A DNA stretch of 64,000 bases from positions 916,961-980,960 of the forward strand of contig NZ_JACKXD010000001.1 of the NCBI RefSeq assembly GCF_014212355.1. Direction: 5' to 3'. Source of the stretch: Halobellus ruber (GTDB taxonomy: Archaea > Halobacteriota > Halobacteria > Halobacteriales > Haloferacaceae). Positions 15,783-24,823 of this stretch are shown here, piece after piece. The notes below the pieces were generated by a model. That model made no database searches. It saw only the letters and a program-made list of their open reading frames with translations, and was not told where the DNA came from. Position 1 is the stretch's first letter. Each line of letters opens with the position of its first letter. Both the position numbers and the translations under genes were made by a program.

Positions 15783-16955
15783 ATGCACGAATCAGACGAC
15801 ACGCGGCGGACGCGCAGACGGTTCCTCCAAGCGGCCGCAGCGGCCGGCGTGATCGGCGTGGCCGGCTGCAACACGCCCGGCGAGGGCGGCGGCACCGACA
15901 CGGAGACCGAGACCGGCGGCGGCAGTGCCGGCGACGGCGACCCCGAACAGATCGGTTCGGGGCGCTCGCCGTTCGGCGACCGCGAGGTCGGCGGCGTCAC
16001 GATGGAGGAGATGCCGGACCTCGAGGGCGAACTCACGGTCTACTCCGGCCGCGGGGAGGCCCTGGTCGGCGAACTGCTGGAGTTCATCGAGGACCAGTAC
16101 CCCGATCTGACGATCCGGCCGCGCTACAACACCGCCGCGGAACTCGTCAGCCAGATCGAGACCGAAGGCCAGAACAGCCCCGCCGACGCGTTCTACTCGG
16201 TCAACGCCGGCGCGCTCGGCACGCTCGCCAACCGCGGTCGGACGCAGTCGCTTCCCGAGGAGGTGCTCGAGTTCGTCCCCGAGAGCTTCCGGGACCCCGA
16301 CGGCGAGTGGGTCGGCACCTCCGGCCGGGCGCGGTCGGTCCCGTTCAACACGAACGCGTTCTCCGCGTCGGATATCCCGCAGGACATAATGGCGTTCCCC
16401 GACACCGGCGCCTTCGAGGGCGAGGTCGGGTGGACGCCGACCTACTCCTCGTTCCAGGCGTTCATCACGGCGATGCGCATCCTGGAGGGCGAGGAGGCCA
16501 CACGGGAGTGGCTCAACGGAATGCAGGATCTGGGTACGAGCACCTACAGCGACGAGTTCCAGGTGTCCCGCGCGGTCGCGGACGGCGAGATCTTCGTCGG
16601 CCTCGCGAACCACTACTACATCCAGCGCGTGCTGGCCCGCCGCCCGAATGCGCCCATCTCGACTGCGTTCACGCGGAACGACGCCGGCGCGATCTTCAAC
16701 GTCGCCGGCGCCTGCGTGCTCGACACCGCGTCCGATTCGACGCTGGCGTCGAACTTCGTCCGGCACCTCCTCTCGGCGGAAGCCCAGGACTACTTCGCGC
16801 GCAGCACCTTCGAGTACCCGCTGATCCCGGAAGTCGAGCCGATCGGCCGGCTACCTCCGATCGACGAGTTGAACCCACCCGAGGATCTAGACCTCTCCCA
16901 ACTCGCGGACCTCGAGGCGACGATCTCCCTCCTGCGGGAGACCGGTGTCCTCTGA
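15783..16955 (+). CDS. Iron(III) ABC transporter substrate-binding lipoprotein
   Basis: The 390-residue product starts with a Tat signal (RRTRRRFLQ, residues 8-16) and a lipobox with Cys29, so it should be anchored outside the cell. The mature part is an FbpA-like family 1 binding protein: GELTVYSGRGEALVGELLEF, ADAFYSVNAGALG and the tyrosine pair in ANHYYIQ, which in FbpA proteins ligates iron. Next come the permease and ATPase genes. The iron box upstream supports the substrate. A Thr/Glu/Gly linker follows the lipid-attached cysteine. Confidence 0.88.
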   Translation: MHESDDTRRTRRRFLQAAAAAGVIGVAGCNTPGEGGGTDTETETGGGSAGDGDPEQIGSGRSPFGDREVGGVTMEEMPDLEGELTVYSGRGEALVGELLEFIEDQYPDLTIRPRYNTAAELVSQIETEGQNSPADAFYSVNAGALGTLANRGRTQSLPEEVLEFVPESFRDPDGEWVGTSGRARSVPFNTNAFSASDIPQDIMAFPDTGAFEGEVGWTPTYSSFQAFITAMRILEGEEATREWLNGMQDLGTSTYSDEFQVSRAVADGEIFVGLANHYYIQRVLARRPNAPISTAFTRNDAGAIFNVAGACVLDTASDSTLASNFVRHLLSAEAQDYFARSTFEYPLIPEVEPIGRLPPIDELNPPEDLDLSQLADLEATISLLRETGVL

Positions 16956-16976
16956 GGCGCCCGGGACACACTCAGA

Positions 16977-18578
16977 ATGGCTGCGGAGAACCAACCGATC
17001 GACGACGACACCGGGGCGGAAGACCGGCTCCCGCTGGGGCCGTCGATCGCTGCGGCTGCTGTCTCCGCGGCCGTGTTGCTCCCGGTCCTGTGGCTGATCA
17101 GGACCGGGTTCGGCGTCGGTTTCGACGCCGCGGCGGCCCTCCTGACCCGTCCGACGACGATCGAGGTGTTCGTCAACAGCGCCGTCCTGGTCGTATTGAC
17201 GACGGTAGCCTGCGTCGCGATCGGCGTGCCGCTGGCGTATCTCACCGTCCGGACCGACCTCCCCTTCCGCCGCTTTTGGACGATCGCGGTGTCGCTGCCG
17301 CTCGTGATCCCGAGCTACGTCGGCGCCTTCGCGTTCGTGTCGGCGTTCGGCCCGCAGGGTGGCTTTCAGCGACTCCTCGCGCCGCTCGGAGTTGAACGGA
17401 TCCCGGAGATCTACGGGCTGGAGGGGACCGTCCTGATCCTCACGCTCTACACCTACCCGTACGTCTACATCACCGCACGGGCGTCGCTGAAGTCGATGGA
17501 CACCACCCTGATCGACGCCGCCCGGACCTTAGAACACGACCGGTGGGAGACGTTCCGACGGGTGACGGTCCCGCAGATCCGGCCGGCGGTGGCCGCTGGG
17601 GCGCTGCTGTCGGCGCTGTACGTCCTCGCGGACTTCGGCACGCCGCAGATCATGCGCTACGACGTGTTCACCCGGGTCATCTTCGTCGAGTTCGGGACGT
17701 TCGGCCGCGACACCGCGGTGCTTCTGTCCCTCCAACTCGTGGCGGTCACGGTGTTCATCCTGTGGCTCGAATCCCGGATCCGCGGCGAGGAGCGAACCAA
17801 GGCAGGAGGTCGGTCCCGCGCGCCCGTCCCGCTCGGCCGGTGGCGGTACCCGATGATGCTCCCCGTGGCGCTCGTCGCCGGCCTGGCGCTGGTCGTCCCG
17901 GTCGCCATCCTGGTGTCGTGGCTGGCCGCGACGGGGACGACCACGAACCAGGCGCTGGTCTTCGAGTGGTCGTTCGCGCTCAACTCCGTGACCGTCTCCG
18001 CGGCGGCGGCCGCGGCGGCGGTCGTCGCCGCGATTCCGGTGGCGTACCTCTCGGCCCGCCACGGGGGCCGGCTCCCCGACGCCTTCGAGCGGATCTCCTA
18101 CGTCGGCTACGCGGTCCCGGGGGTCGTGCTCGGGCTCGCCTTGGTGTTCTTCGGGAGCAGCTACGCCGCGCCGATCTATCAGACGCTCTATCTGCTGGTG
18201 TTCGCCTACGTCATCCGCTTTCTCCCCCAGTCGGTCGGGTCGTTGCGGGCCTCCTTCCTCTCGGTCGACCCCTCGCTGCCGGAGGCCGCACGGACCCTGG
18301 GCCGGACGTCGGCGGGGGCGTTCCGGTACGTCACCCTCCCGCTCGTGGCCCCCGGACTGTTCGGCGGCGCGGCGCTTGTGTTCCTGACGACGATGAAGGA
18401 ACTCCCGGCGACGCTGCTGCTCAGACCGTCGGGCTTTACAACCTTGGTCACGCACATCTGGACAGCATATGAATCGGGATACTTCGGACAGGCGGCGATC
18501 CCGGCACTCGTCTTGCTTTTCGTGTCGGGGCTGTCGATGCTCGTGATCCTCAGACAGGAGGGGTACGATGTCAAATAA
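16977..18578 (+). CDS. Iron(III) ABC transporter permease (FbpB-like)
   Basis: The 533-residue protein has about 12 membrane helices in two homologous halves, each with a binding-protein-dependent permease domain. EAA-type loops are visible in the first half (TLIDAARTLEHDRWETFRRV) and in the second (SLPEAARTLGRTSAGAFRYV). The tandem fused arrangement is typical of FbpB/ThiP-like permeases. It starts 21 bases after the binding-protein gene and overlaps the ATPase gene by 11 bases. Confidence 0.9.
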   Translation: MAAENQPIDDDTGAEDRLPLGPSIAAAAVSAAVLLPVLWLIRTGFGVGFDAAAALLTRPTTIEVFVNSAVLVVLTTVACVAIGVPLAYLTVRTDLPFRRFWTIAVSLPLVIPSYVGAFAFVSAFGPQGGFQRLLAPLGVERIPEIYGLEGTVLILTLYTYPYVYITARASLKSMDTTLIDAARTLEHDRWETFRRVTVPQIRPAVAAGALLSALYVLADFGTPQIMRYDVFTRVIFVEFGTFGRDTAVLLSLQLVAVTVFILWLESRIRGEERTKAGGRSRAPVPLGRWRYPMMLPVALVAGLALVVPVAILVSWLAATGTTTNQALVFEWSFALNSVTVSAAAAAAAVVAAIPVAYLSARHGGRLPDAFERISYVGYAVPGVVLGLALVFFGSSYAAPIYQTLYLLVFAYVIRFLPQSVGSLRASFLSVDPSLPEAARTLGRTSAGAFRYVTLPLVAPGLFGGAALVFLTTMKELPATLLLRPSGFTTLVTHIWTAYESGYFGQAAIPALVLLFVSGLSMLVILRQEGYDVK

Positions 18579-19791
18579 GGGGCAGTCGACGGTCGAAAGC
18601 GGTGAGGGGCGAACCGAGGCGCCAATCGAACGCGAATCCACAGGCACCGTCGATGACGGGTCGCCGCCGGCCGCGGGTGGCAGCTCCCGCCCCGGCGACG
18701 ACGTCGTCCTGGAACTGGACGACCTCCGGAAGTCCTACGGCACCGAGACCGTCGTCGAGGGGCTGTCGTTGTCCGTCCGCGAGGGCGAGATCCTGACGCT
18801 GCTCGGGCCCTCCGGGTGCGGGAAGACCACCACGCTCCGGCTGATCGCGGGGCTCGAACGCCCCGACGGCGGGGTCGTCCGCCTCAACGGCGAGTCGATG
18901 TCGGGGTCGACGTTCGTGGCTCCGGAGGACCGCGGCGTCGGCGTGGTGTTCCAGGAGTTCGCGCTGTTCCCACATCTGACCGCCCGCGAGAACGTCGCGT
19001 TCGGGCTGAAGGACCGCCCCGACGACGAGGTCGAGGAGCGCGTCGACGAACTACTGGAGCTCGTCGACCTCGAAGCGCAGGGCGAAAGCTACCCCGATCA
19101 GCTCTCGGGCGGCCAACAGCAGCGCGTCGCCCTCGCGCGGTCGCTGGCGCCGGAACCCGACATCCTCCTTCTCGACGAGCCGTTCTCCAACCTCGACGTC
19201 GACCTCCGCGTGGAGATGCGCGAGGAGGTCAGAGAGATCATCAAGCGCACCGGGGTGACCGCGGTCTCGGTCACCCACGACCAGGAGGAGGCGCTGTCGA
19301 TCTCCGACCGGGTGGCGGTGATGACCGACGGCCGGATCGAACAGGTCGGCAAGCCCGAGGCGGTGTTCCAGCACCCCGAGTCCCGGTTCGTGGCGGCGTT
19401 CCTCGGCTACGCGAGTTTCGTTCCCGGCTACGTCTCCGGCGACACCGTCGAGACCGACCTCGGGGTCCTCCCCCGCGAGCAGATCCACGGGCTCGCACCG
19501 GAGTACGAACACACCCGCATCGACCTGCTGGTTCGCCCCGACGACGTGAGCGTGGTGCCGGTGGAGGACCCCGCCGACGCCTGCGGGCGCGTGGTCGGCC
19601 GTCGCTACCTCGGGCCGACGTTCCTCTATCAGGTCGAACTCGACACCGGCGAGTCGATCCAGTGTATGCACAACCACGACGAAGACATCCCCGAATCGGG
19701 CCCCGTGGACCTCGAACTCGGCGCCGACCACGAACTGGCGTGGTTCCCGCGGGAGCAACGCCCCGAGGACGACGCACGGTACGGTACCTGA
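18568..19791 (+). CDS. Iron(III) ABC transporter ATP-binding protein (FbpC-like)
   Basis: The 407-residue ATPase has Walker A GPSGCGKTT (about 80-88), the signature LSGGQQQR (about 179-186), Walker B ILLLDEPFSNLD (about 199-210) and the H-loop SVTHDQEEA, followed by a C-terminal TOBE-like domain (about 300-400). The first 45 residues are a low-complexity polar extension, which is unusual; an internal start cannot be excluded. It powers the preceding permease. Confidence 0.9.
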   Translation: MSNKGQSTVESGEGRTEAPIERESTGTVDDGSPPAAGGSSRPGDDVVLELDDLRKSYGTETVVEGLSLSVREGEILTLLGPSGCGKTTTLRLIAGLERPDGGVVRLNGESMSGSTFVAPEDRGVGVVFQEFALFPHLTARENVAFGLKDRPDDEVEERVDELLELVDLEAQGESYPDQLSGGQQQRVALARSLAPEPDILLLDEPFSNLDVDLRVEMREEVREIIKRTGVTAVSVTHDQEEALSISDRVAVMTDGRIEQVGKPEAVFQHPESRFVAAFLGYASFVPGYVSGDTVETDLGVLPREQIHGLAPEYEHTRIDLLVRPDDVSVVPVEDPADACGRVVGRRYLGPTFLYQVELDTGESIQCMHNHDEDIPESGPVDLELGADHELAWFPREQRPEDDARYGT

Positions 19792-19794
19792 ACA

Positions 19795-22023
19795 GTGTCG
19801 CGGCGACGAGGGCTCCGGACCCGGGCCGAACGCCTCGGCCGAACCGTCCGCCGCGGCGTTCGTGCCCACCCCGAACGCCTCGTCGCCGCCGGCCTGGTCG
19901 CGGCGGTCGGCGTCCTCGTCTACGTGCTCGCGATCGAACTCTTCCCGTACCACTCGGTCAACGACGACGAGGGCGTCTACCTCTACCAGGCCGCGATGCT
20001 CCTGGAGGGGAAACTGTTCCTCAGGCCCGGAGCGATCCCGTGGGAGGCGGTCCGCCCGTGGTTCTTCGTCGTCGACTTCACCGACGACGGGGTCCGGATG
20101 TACAGCAAGTACTCCCCGGTCGCGCCGGCGATGTTCGCAGTCGGTCGGCTGTTGGGCGACTGGAACCTCGCGCTCGGCGGCATCGCTGCCGGAACCGCCG
20201 CCGGCGTCTACGCGCTGGGGGCCGCGGCGTTCGACCGCCGGGTCGGGCTGGTCGCGGTGGTCGCGCTGGCCGGCGCGCCGCTGTTCCTGATGACCTCGGC
20301 GACGTTCTTCTCGTACGCGCCGGCGACGCTTCTGAACGTCGCCTTCGCGGTCGCGTACGTCCGTGCCGCCCGCGTCGGAAGCCCCCGGTGGGGAGCGGCC
20401 GCGGGCGTCGCGATCGGGCTGGCGTTCTTCTGTCGCCCCTACACGGCACTTTTGTTTGCGATCCCGTTCATCGGCCACACCCTCGTTTCGCTCGCGGTCG
20501 CGTGGCGCCGCCACGCCCGGAGTCAGCGGTTCCGGGGCGTGCTCGCGCGTTCGGTCGCGATTGCGGTCCCCGGCGCGGCGTTCGTCGGGGTCACGCTCGG
20601 CTACAACGCGGTCGTGACCGGGGACCCGCTGACGTTCCCGTACGCCGCCTTCGCCCCGAACGACGGGATCGGGTTCGGGCCACACGAGATCCTCAACTAC
20701 GAGCGGAACTACACCCCGGAACTCGCCGCGGAGACGACCGCGACGGCGATCGAGTACGTCTTCACCGACTGGATCGCGGCGGGGCCGATCGGGACCGCCC
20801 TCGCGGCCGTCGGCGTCGGTGCGGCCGGGCTTCGGGCGTGGCGCCGCGGCGGCCTCCGCGACCGCTTCGCGCCCGCGACCGGGATGGCCGACGGCGAGGT
20901 CGCCGCTCTCCTCCTCGCTGTCGTCCCCGCGGTGTTCCTCGGCGAGGCGTACTTCTGGGGGACCCACAACGGCCTCCGGAACGGCCTCATCGACCTGCTC
21001 GGTCCGTTCTACCACTTCGACGTCCTCGTCCCGATTGCGGTGTTCTCCGCCGCGGGCGCGGTCGGCCTGTGTCGGGGCCTCGCCACGGAACTCCGGCGGC
21101 ACACGACCCGCCGCCGCGCGCGGATCGCCGTGCTCGTCGCCCTTGCGGTCTCGGCCCCGTTCGTCGCGGCCGCAGAACGGGACGCGGTCGAGGATCCCTA
21201 CGACGCCAACGCGCTCCGGACCGACAACCTGGCGGCCACCTACGAGCCGTTCGAGGAGCGGTCCTTCGAGGACGCTGTCGTCTTCACCCCCGACCCGTAC
21301 GGCGACTGGCAGGCACACCCGTTCCAGTATCTCCGCTCGGGCGGCGGGTTCGACGGCGATGTCGTCTACGCGACCGACGGCGGCCCGGAGCGTGATCTCG
21401 CGGTGCTCGCGGCGACGAACCGGACGCCGTACCGGTTCACCTACCGCGGGACCTGGACGGGAGCGGCGACGCCGGTGAACCCCGAACTCCGGCGACTCCG
21501 CGTTCTCGACGGGGGGAGGGTCCGCGCGCGAACGACCGTGGGGGTTCCGCAGTCGGCCGCGAGCGTGAGCGTCCGCGTCGAGACGCCCGAGGGGTTCGCC
21601 CGCTACACCGTGCCCGCCGAGGCGCGCGGGAACGGGACGGTCACCGTCGCGTGGCGGGTCGGCCCCGAAACCGCGGCGGCAACGAACCTCGCGTACGACG
21701 GCGGCTCCGCCGGTCGGTCGGTCCCCCTCGCCGACGGCGGCGCGGAGGTCGACCTCGCGGTCACGTTCGTCGGGAGCGGCGGGGCCAGCCTCACCTACCG
21801 GCAGGAGGCCACGGTGGCGAACGGCGCCGACGGCGTCGAAGTGGTGTGGCCGCCGGAGACCCGGGTCTGTCGGCTGACCGCCGAGTGTGGCTACGGGGGA
21901 ACGTGGGTCGGTCCCGACGGCGACTACGTCGGCGGCGTGTCGGTCGAGACGGACGCACGGGTGGTCGACGGCGGGGCGTCGCAGGAACGCCCTCCCCCTA
22001 TTCGACGGACAGCGGCCCGGTGA
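19795..22023 (+). CDS. GT-C-like multi-helix membrane protein (GT39/DUF7846-like)
   Basis: The 742-residue product begins with a GTG three bases after the ATPase stop. The first half has about ten membrane helices. The first extracellular loop holds NDDEGVYLYQA, the acidic motif expected of GT-C glycosyltransferases using lipid-linked sugars, and GTHNGLRNGLIDLLG lies near residue 395. The last 280 residues have no helices and are rich in beta-type sequence, probably an extracellular domain. The substrate is unknown. It may be co-transcribed with the iron operon, but no functional link is evident. Confidence 0.75.
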   Translation: MSRRRGLRTRAERLGRTVRRGVRAHPERLVAAGLVAAVGVLVYVLAIELFPYHSVNDDEGVYLYQAAMLLEGKLFLRPGAIPWEAVRPWFFVVDFTDDGVRMYSKYSPVAPAMFAVGRLLGDWNLALGGIAAGTAAGVYALGAAAFDRRVGLVAVVALAGAPLFLMTSATFFSYAPATLLNVAFAVAYVRAARVGSPRWGAAAGVAIGLAFFCRPYTALLFAIPFIGHTLVSLAVAWRRHARSQRFRGVLARSVAIAVPGAAFVGVTLGYNAVVTGDPLTFPYAAFAPNDGIGFGPHEILNYERNYTPELAAETTATAIEYVFTDWIAAGPIGTALAAVGVGAAGLRAWRRGGLRDRFAPATGMADGEVAALLLAVVPAVFLGEAYFWGTHNGLRNGLIDLLGPFYHFDVLVPIAVFSAAGAVGLCRGLATELRRHTTRRRARIAVLVALAVSAPFVAAAERDAVEDPYDANALRTDNLAATYEPFEERSFEDAVVFTPDPYGDWQAHPFQYLRSGGGFDGDVVYATDGGPERDLAVLAATNRTPYRFTYRGTWTGAATPVNPELRRLRVLDGGRVRARTTVGVPQSAASVSVRVETPEGFARYTVPAEARGNGTVTVAWRVGPETAAATNLAYDGGSAGRSVPLADGGAEVDLAVTFVGSGGASLTYRQEATVANGADGVEVVWPPETRVCRLTAECGYGGTWVGPDGDYVGGVSVETDARVVDGGASQERPPPIRRTAAR

Positions 22024-22258
22024 AGCTCACGTCGAGGACGTTCTCCTCGATCGCCCACTGCAGACGGGCGTCAAGCGGCATCGTCCCCCAGTCGTCGGGC
22101 CGCTCCGTCTCCGGAATCTCGTCGAGACGGGCCACGAGCGATCCGTTGAGGAACCGCCCGTTGCGCCCGCAGTTCGGGCAGGTCAGGACGATGAGCCGGA
22201 CCCGGTAGGTGCGCTCTTCGACGTGCTTGCAGTGCGGGCAGACGTACGACTCGGTCAC
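21998..22258 (-). CDS. Small zinc-ribbon protein
   Basis: The 86-residue protein has two CxxC pairs (Cys7/Cys10 in CPHC and Cys27/Cys30 in CPNC), making one zinc ribbon, then an acidic tail. It overlaps the end of the convergent membrane-protein gene by 26 bases. Haloarchaeal genomes carry many such small zinc-finger proteins, mostly of unknown function. Confidence 0.75.
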   Translation of the reverse strand: MTESYVCPHCKHVEERTYRVRLIVLTCPNCGRNGRFLNGSLVARLDEIPETERPDDWGTMPLDARLQWAIEENVLDVSFTGPLSVE

Positions 22259-22354
22259 TGGAATCGCCTATGGACCGCAGTAACACGAATCTGTGGGTTC
22301 CGGACGGCCACGGTCGCCCGACTTACGGATCGACGAGGCCTCCCCCCAGTGACC

Positions 22355-24823
22355 TCACTCGCGGGATGTCGACGGCGTCCGTCGCCACACGATCGCCTGT
22401 GCGTTGTCGAGCGTGGCCGTCCCGTCGTCGACGGCGACGTCCGGGGGGACGAGCGCCGGCTCCCACCCCTCCTCGGGGATCGACGGCGCGTTGTCGTCCT
22501 CCCGCGCGTCAGCGACCAGGACTGCCGGCGAGACGTCGACGGCGACGCCCTCCATATTGCCCGCAAAGAGGAGTTCCTCGTCGCCGTCGACCCCGGGCGG
22601 CGCGCGCCGGTAGCCGTAGTAGAGGACCGTTCCGTCCGTGGGATGCCGATACGTGAAGTACTCGTCCTCGCGGAGGGTTGCACGGAGCCACGGCCGATCC
22701 TGTCGGAACTCCCGGGTCGCCCGGCGGAAGGCGGTCCGCGACTCGTCTTGCTTCTCGTGCCAGTGTTCGAGGTTCGCGAACGCGGCGATGTCGGCCATCC
22801 AAGCGTCGGCGTAGGCGACGAGGTCGGCCGGGGAGAGGTCCTCGAAGGGGTGTGCGAACGGCGAGAGCATCCTCGCAACCATATCGAGGTCGTAGTCGGT
22901 GACGCCGACCGCCGCCTCCAGCCCGGCCGTGAACGTGCGCAACTCCCCGACGGAGTCGAACCCGAGCGCCTTCACCCGCGGGAAGAACCGATCGTCGGCG
23001 AAGTCGCGGTCCCGCACCTGCCAGTGGAGGACGTTGACCTCGTTGGCAACGACCTTGACGTTGTAGTCGTCGTCGGTGTCGCGGACGAACCCCCACGGCG
23101 CCCGCATATTCGCGGTGAGAAAGTCCATCGGAACGCCCGGCAGGAACGCGTGGAAGAGCATCGTCGCCGCGGCGTTGTCGTACGCGGCGTCGAGCGTCTC
23201 CACGGGCGTCCCGCCCAGGTACGGGTTGACCGGGGATCGGGTGAAACCGGGATTGGGATCCACCTGTGTCCCGCGGCGGACAGTGTCGTGGTTGGCGACG
23301 CCGGTGATCCAGTGGCCGCCGAAGTCGGCGACCTCCCGGATCCGCCACCACTTCGTGGCCCAGAACGTCAGGAGCGCCGGGGTGTTGTGGGCGAACGTGA
23401 CCGGCGACCACTGGAACGAGTGGGGGTGTTGCTCGATCAGCGCGCGGTAGGAAGAGGCGAGTTCCCAGTCCTCGCGGGGCCACGGCCGCCCGTCCTCGAA
23501 GATCATCCACGGTCGGTACTCGGAACCCGCCACCTCCTGAACGACGGCGTCCATCTCCGCGAGGAAGTCGTCGTCGTGGTACATCTCGCCGGTCTCGGGG
23601 TCGTAGCTCGTGAAGTCCTGGGCGCCGTCGACGCGGATCCCGTCGGCGCCGAAGTCCATTTTCCGCCGCTGGAGTTCGAGGATCACGGCCCGGACGGTCG
23701 GCTCGGTGTAGTCGAGATGCTTACCGTACATCCCCGGTCCCAGAACGTAGCGGTCGGAGAGTAGTTCCGCCCCGCGGTCGTCGGCGTGTCCGAGTGCGAT
23801 GTCGAAGACTACCTTGATCGGCTCCGGAAGCGCGTGACAGGCGGCGATGAAGTCGACGAGTTCGTCGGGGCGGCCGGACTCCAGCAGCGCCGGGTTCGGC
23901 GCCGAGAACGCCGAGACGACGATGTCGTACCCCCAGTTGATCTGGTCCGGTCTGGCGACTCTCGCAACCAGTTCGCCGTCGGCACGGCCCGTCTCCGACC
24001 AGAAGTCGTGACCCGTGCGGCTCTCCGTGAGCGGTTCGACCGGCATCAGTTGAATCGCGTCGTAGCCGACGAAGTTTCGCTCCCAGGCGGCGAGGTCCTC
24101 GCCGGCGCGGCGCTTCTCGCCGATGGCGCCGTAGCGGTCAGCCAGCCCGGCAAGCGACCCACGCTCGGTCGCGGTTCCGGGGTGGATCTCCAGCATACTC
24201 GTCGCGGGGTCGACGCGCGGGACGCCGTCGTCGGGCGTGGTCGCGACCCTCTCGCCGTCGGTTCCCAGCGTCTCGAAGTACTTACGGTCTGGGCGGGTCT
24301 CGTCGAGCCGATCGCGGTCGTAGAACTCCGCGGGGGCGAACGGGCCGAACGGGACCGAGTACGCAAGGGGATCGGGGACGGTCTCCCACCCCGAATCGGT
24401 CTCGTACGCCAGCCGGTACAGCGAGCCGAGGGTCTCGCGCGTTCCCGCGCGCATCCCCGCGACGACCCCCCAGTGGTACTCTCCTTCACGTTCGAGGGCG
24501 ACGAGCGTGCGATCGAACGCGACCGCCCGTGTGTTGGTCGACCCCGGGTCGAGGTCCGCCGGCGGCGAGAGCACTTCGAGATAGACATCCGAGGGCGGGA
24601 CGTCGGCCTCCACGATTTCGGGCGTCCAGAACCCCACGCGTGCGTGCCCGTCGTGGGTCACGTGGGCACCGAGCCGACGGACGAGGACCTTCGCGGCCGC
24701 GAACTCGTCGTCGTGCGTTTCGACGACCTCGCGGTGCCACGCGACCAGGTCGTCGGTCCGCCCTTCGAGCAGCCGCGGATCGTCCGAGGACGATCCACCC
24801 CCGTCAACCGGTGGCGGCATCAT
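22355..24823 (-). CDS. GH13-like glycoside hydrolase, possibly glucosylglycerol hydrolase-like
   Basis: The 822-residue protein has a GH13 (alpha-amylase) barrel with a complete catalytic set: the nucleophile in GIRVDGAQD (Asp about 399), the acid/base in WMIFEDGRP (Glu about 443) and the third acid in GVANHDTVRRG (Asp about 513). The first conserved region reads VVFDIALGHADD rather than the usual DxVxNH. No signal peptide is seen, so the enzyme should be cytoplasmic. It resembles sequences I recall as glucosylglycerol hydrolase-like, but that name is uncertain. The ATG overlaps the stop of the upstream GH13 gene (ATGA), so the two are coupled. Confidence 0.72.
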   Translation of the reverse strand: MMPPPVDGGGSSSDDPRLLEGRTDDLVAWHREVVETHDDEFAAAKVLVRRLGAHVTHDGHARVGFWTPEIVEADVPPSDVYLEVLSPPADLDPGSTNTRAVAFDRTLVALEREGEYHWGVVAGMRAGTRETLGSLYRLAYETDSGWETVPDPLAYSVPFGPFAPAEFYDRDRLDETRPDRKYFETLGTDGERVATTPDDGVPRVDPATSMLEIHPGTATERGSLAGLADRYGAIGEKRRAGEDLAAWERNFVGYDAIQLMPVEPLTESRTGHDFWSETGRADGELVARVARPDQINWGYDIVVSAFSAPNPALLESGRPDELVDFIAACHALPEPIKVVFDIALGHADDRGAELLSDRYVLGPGMYGKHLDYTEPTVRAVILELQRRKMDFGADGIRVDGAQDFTSYDPETGEMYHDDDFLAEMDAVVQEVAGSEYRPWMIFEDGRPWPREDWELASSYRALIEQHPHSFQWSPVTFAHNTPALLTFWATKWWRIREVADFGGHWITGVANHDTVRRGTQVDPNPGFTRSPVNPYLGGTPVETLDAAYDNAAATMLFHAFLPGVPMDFLTANMRAPWGFVRDTDDDYNVKVVANEVNVLHWQVRDRDFADDRFFPRVKALGFDSVGELRTFTAGLEAAVGVTDYDLDMVARMLSPFAHPFEDLSPADLVAYADAWMADIAAFANLEHWHEKQDESRTAFRRATREFRQDRPWLRATLREDEYFTYRHPTDGTVLYYGYRRAPPGVDGDEELLFAGNMEGVAVDVSPAVLVADAREDDNAPSIPEEGWEPALVPPDVAVDDGTATLDNAQAIVWRRTPSTSRE